Counted from the first letter of the stretch, positions 1 to 5,590 are shown. The stretch: 5,591 bases of DNA from Coriobacteriaceae bacterium (GCA_019420325.1 JAHZHK010000159.1:1-5591); one strand, 5' to 3'. Numbers and translations: made by a program. Notes: generated from the letters alone by a model not told the origin.

Positions 1-996
1 GATCTCATCAACCGCCTGCTTGCCCAGGCCGCAGAGCTTGCCCGTATCGAACTTGGCCAGATTTTCGGCGTGACCATGGCCATCACCCCCGAGAACTACA
101 ACTTCACGCGCGTGGAGATCGTCCCCATCGACGCTCACAACAAGCCCAGCGAGACTCCCGTGCACCTGCACATCGAGACCTCCGAGGAGCCTTGCGAGCC
201 CGGCAGCCTGAGCTGCGTTATTGAGCTTGACGGCGAGGGCGTGCCTGCCCGCGTGCTCATCTGCGAGTACAACGAGCGCAACGCCACGCTGCGTATCAAC
301 GTCAACGTCAACGAGAAGACCGGCAAGCTGAGCGTCCAAAAGGTCGAGGACATCATGGGCAGCGAGGCGCGCCTGCTGTACAAGCGTGGCTGGACTCCCC
401 AGGGCGCCCAGTACGTCGCCGCTCGCAAGGAAGGTCGCGAGGGTGGCGAGCGCGGCGGCAAGTTCGTGCGCAAGACCGGTCGCGCCGTGTCGCGTGACCA
501 GCGCGATTCCTTCGACGGCGAGCGCGAGGGCCGCTTCGAGAAGAGCTCGCACCGCAACCGTTTTGATGACGAGCGCGACGGCGGTCGTGGCGAGCGTCCC
601 CGTGGCGGTAAGCCTGCTCGCCGTGACGAGGTCCCCGGCATGAGGCGCATCGACGGCTCTCCCGCCAAGCGTGGCGGCACCCATCGTGATCGCGATGACC
701 GTCGTTCCCGCGATTTCGACGACCGTCCTCGTGGCGAGCGCCGCTACGACGATCGCGGGGATCGCGATTACAGCGAGCGTCGCTATGACGACCGTCGCTC
801 CGGTGGCCGCGATTACGACGACCGTCGTTCCGGCGGCTACGACGACCGTGGTAGCCGTGGCGGCGAGCGTCGTTACGACGACCGCTCTCGTGGCGGTCGC
901 GACGGTGGCTCCAATGGCCGTCCGCGCAGCAACGGCGGTAACGGCGGCTCTCGCGGTGGCAATCGTGGCAATGGAGGCTCTCGCCGCTCCTACTAG
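1..996 (+). CDS. Partial protein with Arg/Gly/Asp/Tyr-rich disordered C-terminal tail (5' end missing)
   Basis: The reading frame is open from base 1 and stops at TAG 994-996, so at least 331 codons are visible. A GTG at 70 and an ATG at 76 are in frame, but neither has a Shine-Dalgarno sequence just upstream. The codons before them read like protein (a helix-like LLAQAAELARIELGQIFG), so I infer that the true start is outside the window. About 140 residues look folded: a helix, then beta-rich sequence such as VPARVLICEY and ATLRINVNVNEK. From about base 421 onward the protein is low-complexity and very rich in Arg, Gly, Asp, Tyr and Ser, ending in Gly/Asn/Ser/Arg. Such RGG-like tails occur on RNA-binding proteins and DEAD-box helicases, but I see no helicase or RNA-binding motif here. 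I do not recognise the folded part and assign no function. The coding call is strong and the role unknown. Confidence 0.8.
   Translation, partial: DLINRLLAQAAELARIELGQIFGVTMAITPENYNFTRVEIVPIDAHNKPSETPVHLHIETSEEPCEPGSLSCVIELDGEGVPARVLICEYNERNATLRINVNVNEKTGKLSVQKVEDIMGSEARLLYKRGWTPQGAQYVAARKEGREGGERGGKFVRKTGRAVSRDQRDSFDGEREGRFEKSSHRNRFDDERDGGRGERPRGGKPARRDEVPGMRRIDGSPAKRGGTHRDRDDRRSRDFDDRPRGERRYDDRGDRDYSERRYDDRRSGGRDYDDRRSGGYDDRGSRGGERRYDDRSRGGRDGGSNGRPRSNGGNGGSRGGNRGNGGSRRSY
736..909 (+). repeat. Degenerate RYDDR / YDDRRSGG coding repeats in the disordered tail
   Basis: Within the tail of the first gene the peptide RYDDR recurs at 742-756, 781-795 and 871-885. The related units DYDDRRSGG (811-837) and YDDR (838-849) lie between them. 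At DNA level the repeats share runs such as tacgacgaccgtcg, so this part is an imperfect short-unit repeat. It alternates acidic, basic and aromatic residues, which fits a disordered, possibly RNA-binding or phase-separating segment; that role is inference. Repeats of this kind may vary in number between strains. Confidence 0.7.
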
Positions 997-1033
997 GCTG
1001 AGCCGGGCTCGCTGCCTATAGTCTGCAAGCATA

Positions 1034-1084
1034 CGGCGGGCTTTGTTCGGATGCGGTGCTTGCCGCGTCCAGCAAAGCCCGCCG
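1034..1084 (+). other. Long GC-rich hairpin in the intergenic region before the Mur ligase
   Basis: The arms 1034-1045 (cggcgggctttg) and 1073-1084 (caaagcccgccg) are perfect 12-bp complements. The structure continues inward with a T-G wobble (1046/1072), a T-A pair (1047/1071), one bulged C at 1048, and 8 more pairs between 1049-1056 and 1063-1070 including one wobble, closing a 6-nt loop. No T-tract follows on either strand, so it is not a classical Rho-independent terminator. It could be a 3' end or stability element for the upstream transcript, or a leader structure for murE. The fold is seen directly; the role is unknown. Confidence 0.6.
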
Positions 1085-1104
1085 CACATGTATACGGTTC
1101 GTCT

Positions 1105-1136
1105 GCCCTGCGCCTTGGCGATTTTGCGCGCAGGGC
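1105..1136 (+). other. Second hairpin in the murE leader
   Basis: Bases 1105-1113 (gccctgcgc) and 1128-1136 (gcgcagggc) form a perfect 9-bp stem around a 14-nt loop. It ends 11 nt before the ribosome binding site of the Mur ligase gene. No T-tract follows. It could affect mRNA stability or ribosome access; no regulator-binding consensus is recognisable. Confidence 0.45.
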
Positions 1137-1147
1137 CTGTCTGATTT

Positions 1148-1152
1148 GGGAG
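1148..1152 (+). promoter_or_regulatory. Ribosome binding site of murE (decides the start)
   Basis: GGGAG lies 10 nt before ATG 1163 and only 4 nt before an in-frame TTG at 1157. Neither spacing is ideal. I prefer the ATG because it is the stronger start codon; the TTG would add only two residues. Confidence 0.55.
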
Positions 1153-1162
1153 CACGTTGCAC

Positions 1163-2704
1163 ATGCAAGCACCCCATAAGACCGGTGTCGCCCTCTCCGT
1201 CTACGCCGAGGCGTTGGCTGAAGCGGGCGTTTTGAACGAGGTGAGGCTGCCCCAGGGCGGCCAAGAGCCCCTGGTCGACTTCATCACGGCCGACTCGCGC
1301 GAGGTTGTGCCCGGCACGCTCTTTGTGTGCAAGGGTCGTGCGTTCAAGCGCGAGTACCTGGAGCAGTCCCTTGCGGCGGGAGCATTCGGCTATCTTGCCG
1401 AGCAGACTTTCGATGGCATCGAGGCACCGTGTGTGCTCGTGAGCGACGTGCGCCGTGCCATGGGTGTCCTGGCCGACATGCTCTACGACCACCCCTCGGG
1501 CCGCATTCAGACGTGCGCCTTCACAGGCACCAAGGGCAAGACGACCTGCGCTTTCTATCTCAAAAGCGTGCTTGACGCTCGAGCCCATGCGCTCGGCGCC
1601 CATACCACTCCCATCTTCTCCACCGACATTCTCGACGACGGCGTTACGTGCGCTCCCTCGAAGCTCACCACCCCTGAGGCCCTCGAGCTCGAGGGCCATA
1701 TCGCCAATGCCGCCTCTGTGGGCGCACGCGAACTGGTGATGGAGGCGTCGAGCCAGGCCCTTAAGTATGACCGCACCTTTGGGGTCGACTTTGCCGTCGC
1801 TGGCTTCGTCAACATCGGCGAGGATCACATCTCGCCCATCGAGCATCCCGATTTCGAGGATTACTTCACGAGCAAGCTCAAGATATTCTCCCAGGCACAT
1901 TGCGCCGTGGTGAGCCTCGACATTGACCATGCCGACCGTGTGCTTGAGGCTGCTCAGGTGTGTCCTCGTGTCATCACGTGTTCCGAGCATGATGAGAAGG
2001 CCGATGTGTTCCTTACCTCATCCGAGCATGTTGAGGGCGGTATCGCGATGCGCGTGCGAACTCCGCGCGGCAAGCTTGAGTTCGTCCTGCCTACGCCCTC
2101 GCACTTCAACGCCCTCAACGCCCTGCTCGTTTGCGGCATGGCCGAGGGGCTCGGCGTCGAGCTCGCCTTTGTACGCGAGGGTCTTGAGCAGGTAAACGTG
2201 CCTGGCCGCGTACAGATGCTTGCGAGCCCTGTGTCAGGCATCGTGCCTGTTGTCGACTTTGCCCACAACGGTATGAGCCTTGAAGCTGTTCTACACGAGC
2301 TGAGGGCAAGCTATCCTCACCACGAGCTCTGCGTCGTCTTTGGAGCGACAGGCGGCAAAGGTGTCGATCGCCGTGACACGATGGGCATTGCAGCAGGCAG
2401 GCTGGCCGATCGCATCATCATTACCGAAGACGACCCGGGCCCCGAGTCCGTGGAAGACATTTGCCGTACCATCGCCCAGCGCGTAGAAGAGCAGGGCAAT
2501 ACCTGTTGGAAGATCGTCTGCGACCGTGAGCAGGCCATTCGCACCGCGCTTGCCCAGGCGCACAAGCCGGCTGTGGTGCTCGTCTCGGGCAAGGGCAGCG
2601 AGACCACCATGGTGCGTGCGAACGGACCCGAGCCTTGGGAGACTGATGCTGTCGTGTTTGCCCGGGCACTCTCCGACATGGCCGCAGGGAGGCTCGATGT
2701 ATAA
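1163..2704 (+). CDS. murE: MurE-type UDP-N-acetylmuramyl-tripeptide synthetase (Mur ligase), probably not DAP-specific
   Basis: This is a 513-residue cytoplasmic Mur ligase, about the usual MurE length. MurE adds the third amino acid of the stem peptide to UDP-MurNAc-L-Ala-D-Glu using ATP. Visible in order are an N-terminal UDP-substrate domain (about 1-115), the P-loop GTKGKTT (122-128), TTPE (169-172), EASS (194-197), a DHISPIEHPDFEDYF stretch ending in the likely carbamylated lysine K238, DFAHNG (365-370), GATGGKG (394-400), DDPG (423-426) and GKGSE (476-480). All three Mur ligase domains are complete. DAP-adding enzymes carry DNPR where this one has DDPG, and the usual GKGHE is GKGSE. That points to lysine or ornithine as substrate, as in lactic-acid-bacteria and staphylococcal MurE; this is inferred. 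A paralogous Mur ligase is the main alternative. The end overlaps the next gene by 8 bp. Confidence 0.86.
   Translation: MQAPHKTGVALSVYAEALAEAGVLNEVRLPQGGQEPLVDFITADSREVVPGTLFVCKGRAFKREYLEQSLAAGAFGYLAEQTFDGIEAPCVLVSDVRRAMGVLADMLYDHPSGRIQTCAFTGTKGKTTCAFYLKSVLDARAHALGAHTTPIFSTDILDDGVTCAPSKLTTPEALELEGHIANAASVGARELVMEASSQALKYDRTFGVDFAVAGFVNIGEDHISPIEHPDFEDYFTSKLKIFSQAHCAVVSLDIDHADRVLEAAQVCPRVITCSEHDEKADVFLTSSEHVEGGIAMRVRTPRGKLEFVLPTPSHFNALNALLVCGMAEGLGVELAFVREGLEQVNVPGRVQMLASPVSGIVPVVDFAHNGMSLEAVLHELRASYPHHELCVVFGATGGKGVDRRDTMGIAAGRLADRIIITEDDPGPESVEDICRTIAQRVEEQGNTCWKIVCDREQAIRTALAQAHKPAVVLVSGKGSETTMVRANGPEPWETDAVVFARALSDMAAGRLDV
2686..2692 (+). promoter_or_regulatory. Ribosome binding site of the Mop-domain gene, inside murE
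   Basis: AGGGAGG lies within the last codons of murE, 4 nt before ATG 2697. It fixes that ATG as the start of the small downstream protein although the frame is open further upstream, and it supports coupled translation of the two genes. Confidence 0.75.
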
Positions 2705-3128
2705 GTTCTCCGCCCCCAACCTGCTGCAGGGCACTGTGGCCGCCGTGAAGGAAGGCGCCGTGAACGGCGTCGTTTCCATTGAGACTCCTGCTGGCTTCGT
2801 CAAAGCCGACGTCTCGATGGCCGCCATTCGTGAGCTTGGCCTGCGCGAGGGCACGCATGCCGCCGCGCTCATCAACGCTCCCGACGTGCTGCTCGAAGTG
2901 GGGGAGGGCCTCGGCTTCTCCCTCTCGGCGGGCAACAGGTTCTTCGGTGAAGTGGCTCGTATCGAGCGCGGTGCCGTGAGCGCCCACGTGTTGGTGCAGC
3001 TGCCCTGCGGCTGCAGCCTTGTGAGCGACATCACCCTTGACGATGTCGACATGCTCGGCCTGATGCCGGGCTCTGCTGTCTTCGCTGCGGTAAGTTCCAA
3101 CGACGTTGTCGTGTCGTGCGAGGGATAA
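2697..3128 (+). CDS. Tandem Mop-domain (TOBE-like) protein, putative molybdate/tungstate binding
   Basis: The 143-residue product consists almost wholly of two related modules. The first (about 4-66) has the Mop-type pattern SAPNLLQGTV...VKEGAVNGVVSIET, then LGLREG and INAPDVLLEVG. The second (about 76-140) repeats it as SAGNRFFGEV...IERGAVSAHVLVQL, with LGLMPGS and VSSNDVVVS. In known di-Mop proteins such modules oligomerise and bind molybdate or tungstate oxyanions, serving storage, homeostasis or sensing. There is no DNA-binding helix-turn-helix, ABC ATPase or signal peptide, so this is a stand-alone cytoplasmic Mop protein. The upstream frame is open to 2526, but the strong ribosome binding site and the domain start favour ATG 2697. 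It overlaps murE by 8 bp and no molybdenum gene is visible nearby. The domain call is confident; ligand and physiological role are inferred. Confidence 0.8.
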   Translation: MYKFSAPNLLQGTVAAVKEGAVNGVVSIETPAGFVKADVSMAAIRELGLREGTHAAALINAPDVLLEVGEGLGFSLSAGNRFFGEVARIERGAVSAHVLVQLPCGCSLVSDITLDDVDMLGLMPGSAVFAAVSSNDVVVSCEG

Positions 3129-3134
3129 AGGGTA

Positions 3135-3140
3135 TATATT
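3135..3140 (+). promoter_or_regulatory. Possible -10 element of a uspA promoter
   Basis: TATATT sits in an AT-rich patch (TATATATT, 3133-3140) just after the Mop gene stop, in otherwise GC-rich DNA. It is about 60 bases before the uspA start. No good -35 hexamer lies 16-18 bp upstream (TTGTCG at 3106 is too far), so the call is weak. Confidence 0.3.
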
Positions 3141-3155
3141 GGTGCAAGATAGCGT

Positions 3156-3173
3156 TGCCGGGCAGTCCTGGCA
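3156..3173 (+). other. Small hairpin in the uspA leader
   Basis: Bases 3156-3162 pair with 3167-3173 (7 bp, one G-T wobble) around a CAGT tetraloop. It ends 14 nt before the ribosome binding site of uspA. There is no T-tract, so it is not a terminator. It may stabilise the uspA mRNA 5' end or may have no role. Confidence 0.35.
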
Positions 3174-3201
3174 GCTAGGTCGTGAGTAAAGGAGTTGCAC
3201 C

Positions 3202-3669
3202 ATGCTGTACTCGAAGATCATGGTTCCTTACGACGGTTCCGACCACGCCAAGGAGGCCGTGCGCTACGCCAAGGAGCTCGCTGCCCTCAACCCCGAAGCC
3301 ACCGTTGACGTAATCCAGGCTCTCTCCGTTGGTGCCATGGATTTCCAGGCAACGTATTCCGACGGCGTCTATTATGGCCAGATTGATTATGAGCAGTATA
3401 AGCAGCTACTCGATGCCACCGTTGCCGCTGCCAAGAAGGCGATGAAGGACAGCTTGGGCGACAGTCTCGATGAGCTGGGTGAGCGTGCAACTGTTGAGGT
3501 TGTGCCTGGTAACGCCCTTGCTGCCGTGCTTGCCGATTATGCCAAGCACCACGACGTTGACCTGATCGTCATGGGTCGTCGTGGTCTGGGCGCCATCCGC
3601 GGCATGCTTGGCAGCGTGAGCTACAGCCTCCTGCGTGAGACTGACATCCCGGTTCTCACGGTAAAGTAG
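3202..3669 (+). CDS. Universal stress protein, UspA family
   Basis: The product is a 155-residue single-domain Usp protein, a typical length. The N-terminus KIMVPYDGSDHAKEAVRYA (5-23) is the classic first strand with the nucleotide-contacting Asp and first helix. The C-terminus holds DLIVMGRRGLGAIRGMLGS (120-138) and the last strand PVLTVK. ATP-binding Usp proteins carry G-2X-G-9X-G(S/T); here the spacing is G125-2X-G128-8X-G137-S138, one residue shorter, so nucleotide binding is likely but unproven. Such proteins act in the cytoplasm as dimers and help survival under stress or starvation; the exact role of this one cannot be read from sequence. AAAGGAG (3188-3194) lies 7 nt before the ATG, an excellent ribosome binding site. 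It is 73 bp from the Mop gene and is followed by a strong terminator, so it ends its transcription unit. Confidence 0.93.
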   Translation: MLYSKIMVPYDGSDHAKEAVRYAKELAALNPEATVDVIQALSVGAMDFQATYSDGVYYGQIDYEQYKQLLDATVAAAKKAMKDSLGDSLDELGERATVEVVPGNALAAVLADYAKHHDVDLIVMGRRGLGAIRGMLGSVSYSLLRETDIPVLTVK

Positions 3670-3712
3670 ATCGCGTGCAGCGCAAGGCGGCGCGAGTTTT
3701 GATGTGAGATTG

Positions 3713-3753
3713 AGCCGCTCGGGCTTCCATGTGGAGGTCTGGGCGGCTTTTTT
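3713..3753 (+). terminator. Strong Rho-independent terminator after uspA
   Basis: The arms 3714-3729 and 3732-3747 can pair over their whole length with four G-U wobbles, and A3713-T3748 adds another pair. The innermost A-T pair around the TG probably opens to give an ATGT tetraloop. Six T residues (3748-3753) follow at once. A weaker possible stem upstream (tcgcg 3671-3675 with cgcga 3691-3695, then GTTTT) might act in tandem. The terminator separates uspA from the sigma-factor module. Confidence 0.9.
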
Positions 3754-3764
3754 GATAAGAAAGT

Positions 3765-3793
3765 TGTGACCCGAGGCGGCCACAGTCCGTCAA
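3765..3793 (+). promoter_or_regulatory. Candidate ECF-type promoter for the sigma operon
   Basis: TGTGAC (3765-3770) and CGTCAA (3788-3793) are separated by 17 nt. This resembles known Gram-positive ECF promoters (TGAAAC-N16/17-CGTC), with the CGTC -10 core intact and the -35 differing at two positions. It lies just after the uspA terminator and just before the sigma gene, where an autoregulated promoter is expected. Transcription would start near 3798-3801, leaving a very short leader before the ribosome binding site at 3802. Recognition by the sigma encoded here is inference. Confidence 0.5.
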
Positions 3794-3801
3794 AGAGGGT
3801 G

Positions 3802-3809
3802 AAGGGAGG
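3802..3809 (+). promoter_or_regulatory. Ribosome binding site of the ECF sigma gene (decides the start)
   Basis: AAGGGAGG lies 4 nt before TTG 3814, the same arrangement as the Mop gene (AGGGAGG, 4 nt, ATG). No comparable site precedes the longer in-frame GTG start at 3766. Confidence 0.7.
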
Positions 3810-3813
3810 CAGT

Positions 3814-4374
3814 TTGGAGGATTCGGATATCGTCAAGCTGTACTGGAAGCGCTCCGAGCGTGCCATCGGTGAGACGAAGACAAAATATGGCACGTTTTGC
3901 CGTGGTGTCGCGTTTCGTATTTTGCGCGATTCCCAAGATGCCCAGGAATGCGAGCAGGACACCTACCTGCGCGCTTGGAACGCCATGCCGCCCCAGCGCC
4001 CCAACGTGCTGCAGGCATTTCTTGGCAAGATCGCACGCAACGCCGCACTTGATCGCTGGCGTGAGAGCAAGGCGGAAAAGCGCGGGCAGGGTCAGGTCCC
4101 CGTACTGATCGATGAGCTTGCCGACTGTCTGCCCGACGGAAGCGGCGTTTTTGCCGGCACCTCGGAAGTGGAGCTCGTGACGCTCCTCAACGCATTCCTG
4201 GAGCAAGCTCCTCGCGAGCAGCGCCATTTCTTCGTGCGCCGCTATTGGTATGGCGACACGGTCGCCGAGATTGCTAGCGCCTACGGGGCAACCGAGAGCA
4301 AAGTGAAGATGACGCTTGCGCGCATGCGCGAGGAGCTTAAGGCTGTTTTGACACGTGGAGGTGTTGCTCTGTGA
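3814..4374 (+). CDS. ECF (sigma-70 family, group 4) RNA polymerase sigma factor
   Basis: From TTG 3814 the product is 186 residues, normal for an ECF sigma factor. It has only regions 2 and 4. Region 2 (about 20-85) includes DAQECEQDTYLRAWNAMPP (42-60) and FLGKIARNAALDRWR (69-83), the core-binding and -10 recognition parts. A variable linker follows (about 86-117). Region 4 (about 119-178) ends in the helix-turn-helix DTVAEIASAYGATESKVKM (148-166), which reads the -35 element. A GTG at 3766 would add 16 residues (TRGGHSPSKRVKGGS...) that look unlike sigma sequence and would overlap the candidate -35 element, so I use the TTG. The 3' end overlaps the next gene by 4 bp, the usual arrangement of an ECF sigma with its anti-sigma factor. 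I cannot assign a named ECF group with certainty. Confidence 0.93.
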   Translation: MEDSDIVKLYWKRSERAIGETKTKYGTFCRGVAFRILRDSQDAQECEQDTYLRAWNAMPPQRPNVLQAFLGKIARNAALDRWRESKAEKRGQGQVPVLIDELADCLPDGSGVFAGTSEVELVTLLNAFLEQAPREQRHFFVRRYWYGDTVAEIASAYGATESKVKMTLARMREELKAVLTRGGVAL

Positions 4375-5549
4375 CGAGCGAAGAGAGGGATGAAGGATCG
4401 CTTCGCCTGCTTGCGGCGCTGGGTGACATCGACGACCGCTTCGTAATGGAAGCGGCGTGTCCCGAGGCAACGGGTTCGGTTGAGGGACAATCGAACGCGA
4501 TTGAACACGACAACGAGGCTAAGCTGGCGCAAGAAGGCGATAGGCAGAATGGCGCAACGACTGCAAAAGTGCAGGTCAATATGCCTGCCGATGTGACTTC
4601 TGATGCGATGTCGGACGCAGAAGGATGCGGTGTCGCGCCTGCCGACGTGCTTGCTCATTCGAAGCCGGAAACCGAAGGGCCTGACGATGTGCCTGCCGGG
4701 AAGGCGCCCCGTAGCGCGTCCGTCGAGAAGGCGTCTGTTGATACCTCCCCTGGCAAGGCTAAGGGCAAAGTCTTGCGGTTCACGCCCGAGCGCGTGCGTG
4801 CCCTGGCGGGCGTGGGCATCGCGGCGTGTCTGCTTGTTGCTGGCGTGATTGTGTTTTCTCGCCCCGACCTGCTCGATCTCAATGATTCCAAGCCCAGCGA
4901 GTCCGTGGCGGTGCAGGATCAATTGAGCGATGCTGCGGCGCCCGACCAGGCGACGCCCGAAGCTGCGATAACCAAGGATATCGCCGACGCAGGCGAAGAA
5001 GCCGCCGTGATGGCGGCAAACGACTCCGGTGTCATGGCGTTTTCCGACGACGGGGATCAGGGGGCTCCGCTGGCCCGCGCCGTTCAGGATGCTGAAGAGG
5101 GCGAGGTTGCGCAGGATGCTGTGGCAGCATCTGGCGCCCTGACGACCCTCGCCAACCCCTGGCAGGAGTGCGCGAGTATGGCGCAGGCGGAGTCGCTGGC
5201 AGGGTTCTCGCTTGCCATTAGCGACTCTGCTTTGCCGGAGGGGTATGGTCCCGAGGCTGCATGCATCCAGGCCATCGAGGGCAGCATGCTTGAAGTCAAT
5301 TACAATGGCGAGCGCGGTGGTTCGGTTTGCCTGCGCAAGGCTGTGGGTACCGACGACGTGAGCGGCGACTATAACAGCTACGACCTCACGCAAACGAGCT
5401 GTATTGCGGGACAAGACGTGACCCTGCGCGGGGTAGAAAATGCCTGCTATGTGGCCACTTGGACAAGTGATGGGTATTCCTTTGCTGTGGTTTCCACATC
5501 TGCTCTCACAACATCCCAGGTTGAGGCGCTTGTAGCGGGATTGAGGTAA
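4371..5549 (+). CDS. Single-pass membrane protein, putative anti-sigma factor/sensor for the ECF sigma
   Basis: The gene starts at GTG 4371, overlapping the sigma stop as GTGA; GGAGG (4357-4361) lies 9 nt upstream. The 392-residue product has four parts. The N-terminal stretch LRLLAALGDIDDRFVMEA (11-28) resembles the short LLxAxGDIDDxFIxEA motif I associate with membrane partners of this kind of ECF sigma. Residues 29-143 form an acidic, disordered linker. A basic stretch (129-143) precedes the one membrane segment ALAGVGIAACLLVAGVIVF (144-162), placing the N-terminus in the cytoplasm. A second acidic linker (163-261) leads to an outer domain (262-392) beginning NPWQECASMAQAESLAGF, with SGDYNSYDLT and ATWTSDGYSFAVVS; it looks like the DUF4367-type domain of such partners. 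Five cysteines (267, 298, 320, 344, 359) lie in the outer domain. No zinc-binding anti-sigma motif (HxxxCxxC) is seen. Anti-sigma activity is inferred from architecture and gene order. Confidence 0.82.
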   Translation: MTSEERDEGSLRLLAALGDIDDRFVMEAACPEATGSVEGQSNAIEHDNEAKLAQEGDRQNGATTAKVQVNMPADVTSDAMSDAEGCGVAPADVLAHSKPETEGPDDVPAGKAPRSASVEKASVDTSPGKAKGKVLRFTPERVRALAGVGIAACLLVAGVIVFSRPDLLDLNDSKPSESVAVQDQLSDAAAPDQATPEAAITKDIADAGEEAAVMAANDSGVMAFSDDGDQGAPLARAVQDAEEGEVAQDAVAASGALTTLANPWQECASMAQAESLAGFSLAISDSALPEGYGPEAACIQAIEGSMLEVNYNGERGGSVCLRKAVGTDDVSGDYNSYDLTQTSCIAGQDVTLRGVENACYVATWTSDGYSFAVVSTSALTTSQVEALVAGLR

Positions 5550-5555
5550 GACTTT

Positions 5556-5590
5556 CGCCTTGCGAGTGACATGGCGGGCTTTCTTCTCTT
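5556..5590 (+). terminator. Weak terminator-like hairpin after the sigma operon
   Basis: cgcc (5556-5559) can pair with ggcg (5573-5576), extended outward by two T-G wobbles, followed by a pyrimidine-rich CTTTCTTCTCTT run. The position, 7 bp after the stop codon, fits an operon end, but the stem is short, the loop is 13 nt and the T-run is broken. The window ends here, so the downstream context is unseen. Confidence 0.3.

Noticed and set aside
70..78. GTG 70 or ATG 76 as the true start of gene 1
   Set aside because: There is no Shine-Dalgarno before either, and the frame is open and protein-like back to base 1, so a truncated gene is more likely.
135..680. Antisense Arg/Ser/Pro-rich frame opposite gene 1
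   Set aside because: It is the complement of low-complexity GC-rich codons, with no domain or plausible ribosome binding site.
736..909. Repeats as a CRISPR or tandem DNA array
   Set aside because: The units are short, in frame and degenerate at codon level, without spacers; they are coding repeats.
671..1021. Open frame rich in Ala/Val/Thr in another frame over the tail of gene 1
   Set aside because: It is the shifted reading of the same repetitive Arg/Gly codons; the low complexity explains the open frame.
1090..1096. TATACG as a -10 element for murE
   Set aside because: No -35 hexamer occurs at a usable spacing; the sequence upstream is the arm of the long hairpin.
1016..1990. Antisense open frame of 324 codons opposite murE
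   Set aside because: It lies wholly opposite a gene with clear Mur ligase motifs, has no recognisable domain, and long antisense frames are expected in GC-rich DNA.
2526..2696. N-terminal extension of the Mop protein
   Set aside because: It overlaps murE, its translation is not Mop-like, and the strong ribosome binding site and domain boundary both point to ATG 2697.
2421..3221. Antisense frame opposite the murE end and the Mop gene
   Set aside because: No domain is visible, and it runs across two supported + strand genes and their junction.
4281..5414. Antisense open frame of 377 codons opposite the sigma partner gene
   Set aside because: The Arg/His-rich translation has no recognisable domain, and the + strand frame has a membrane segment, a ribosome binding site and a coupled start.
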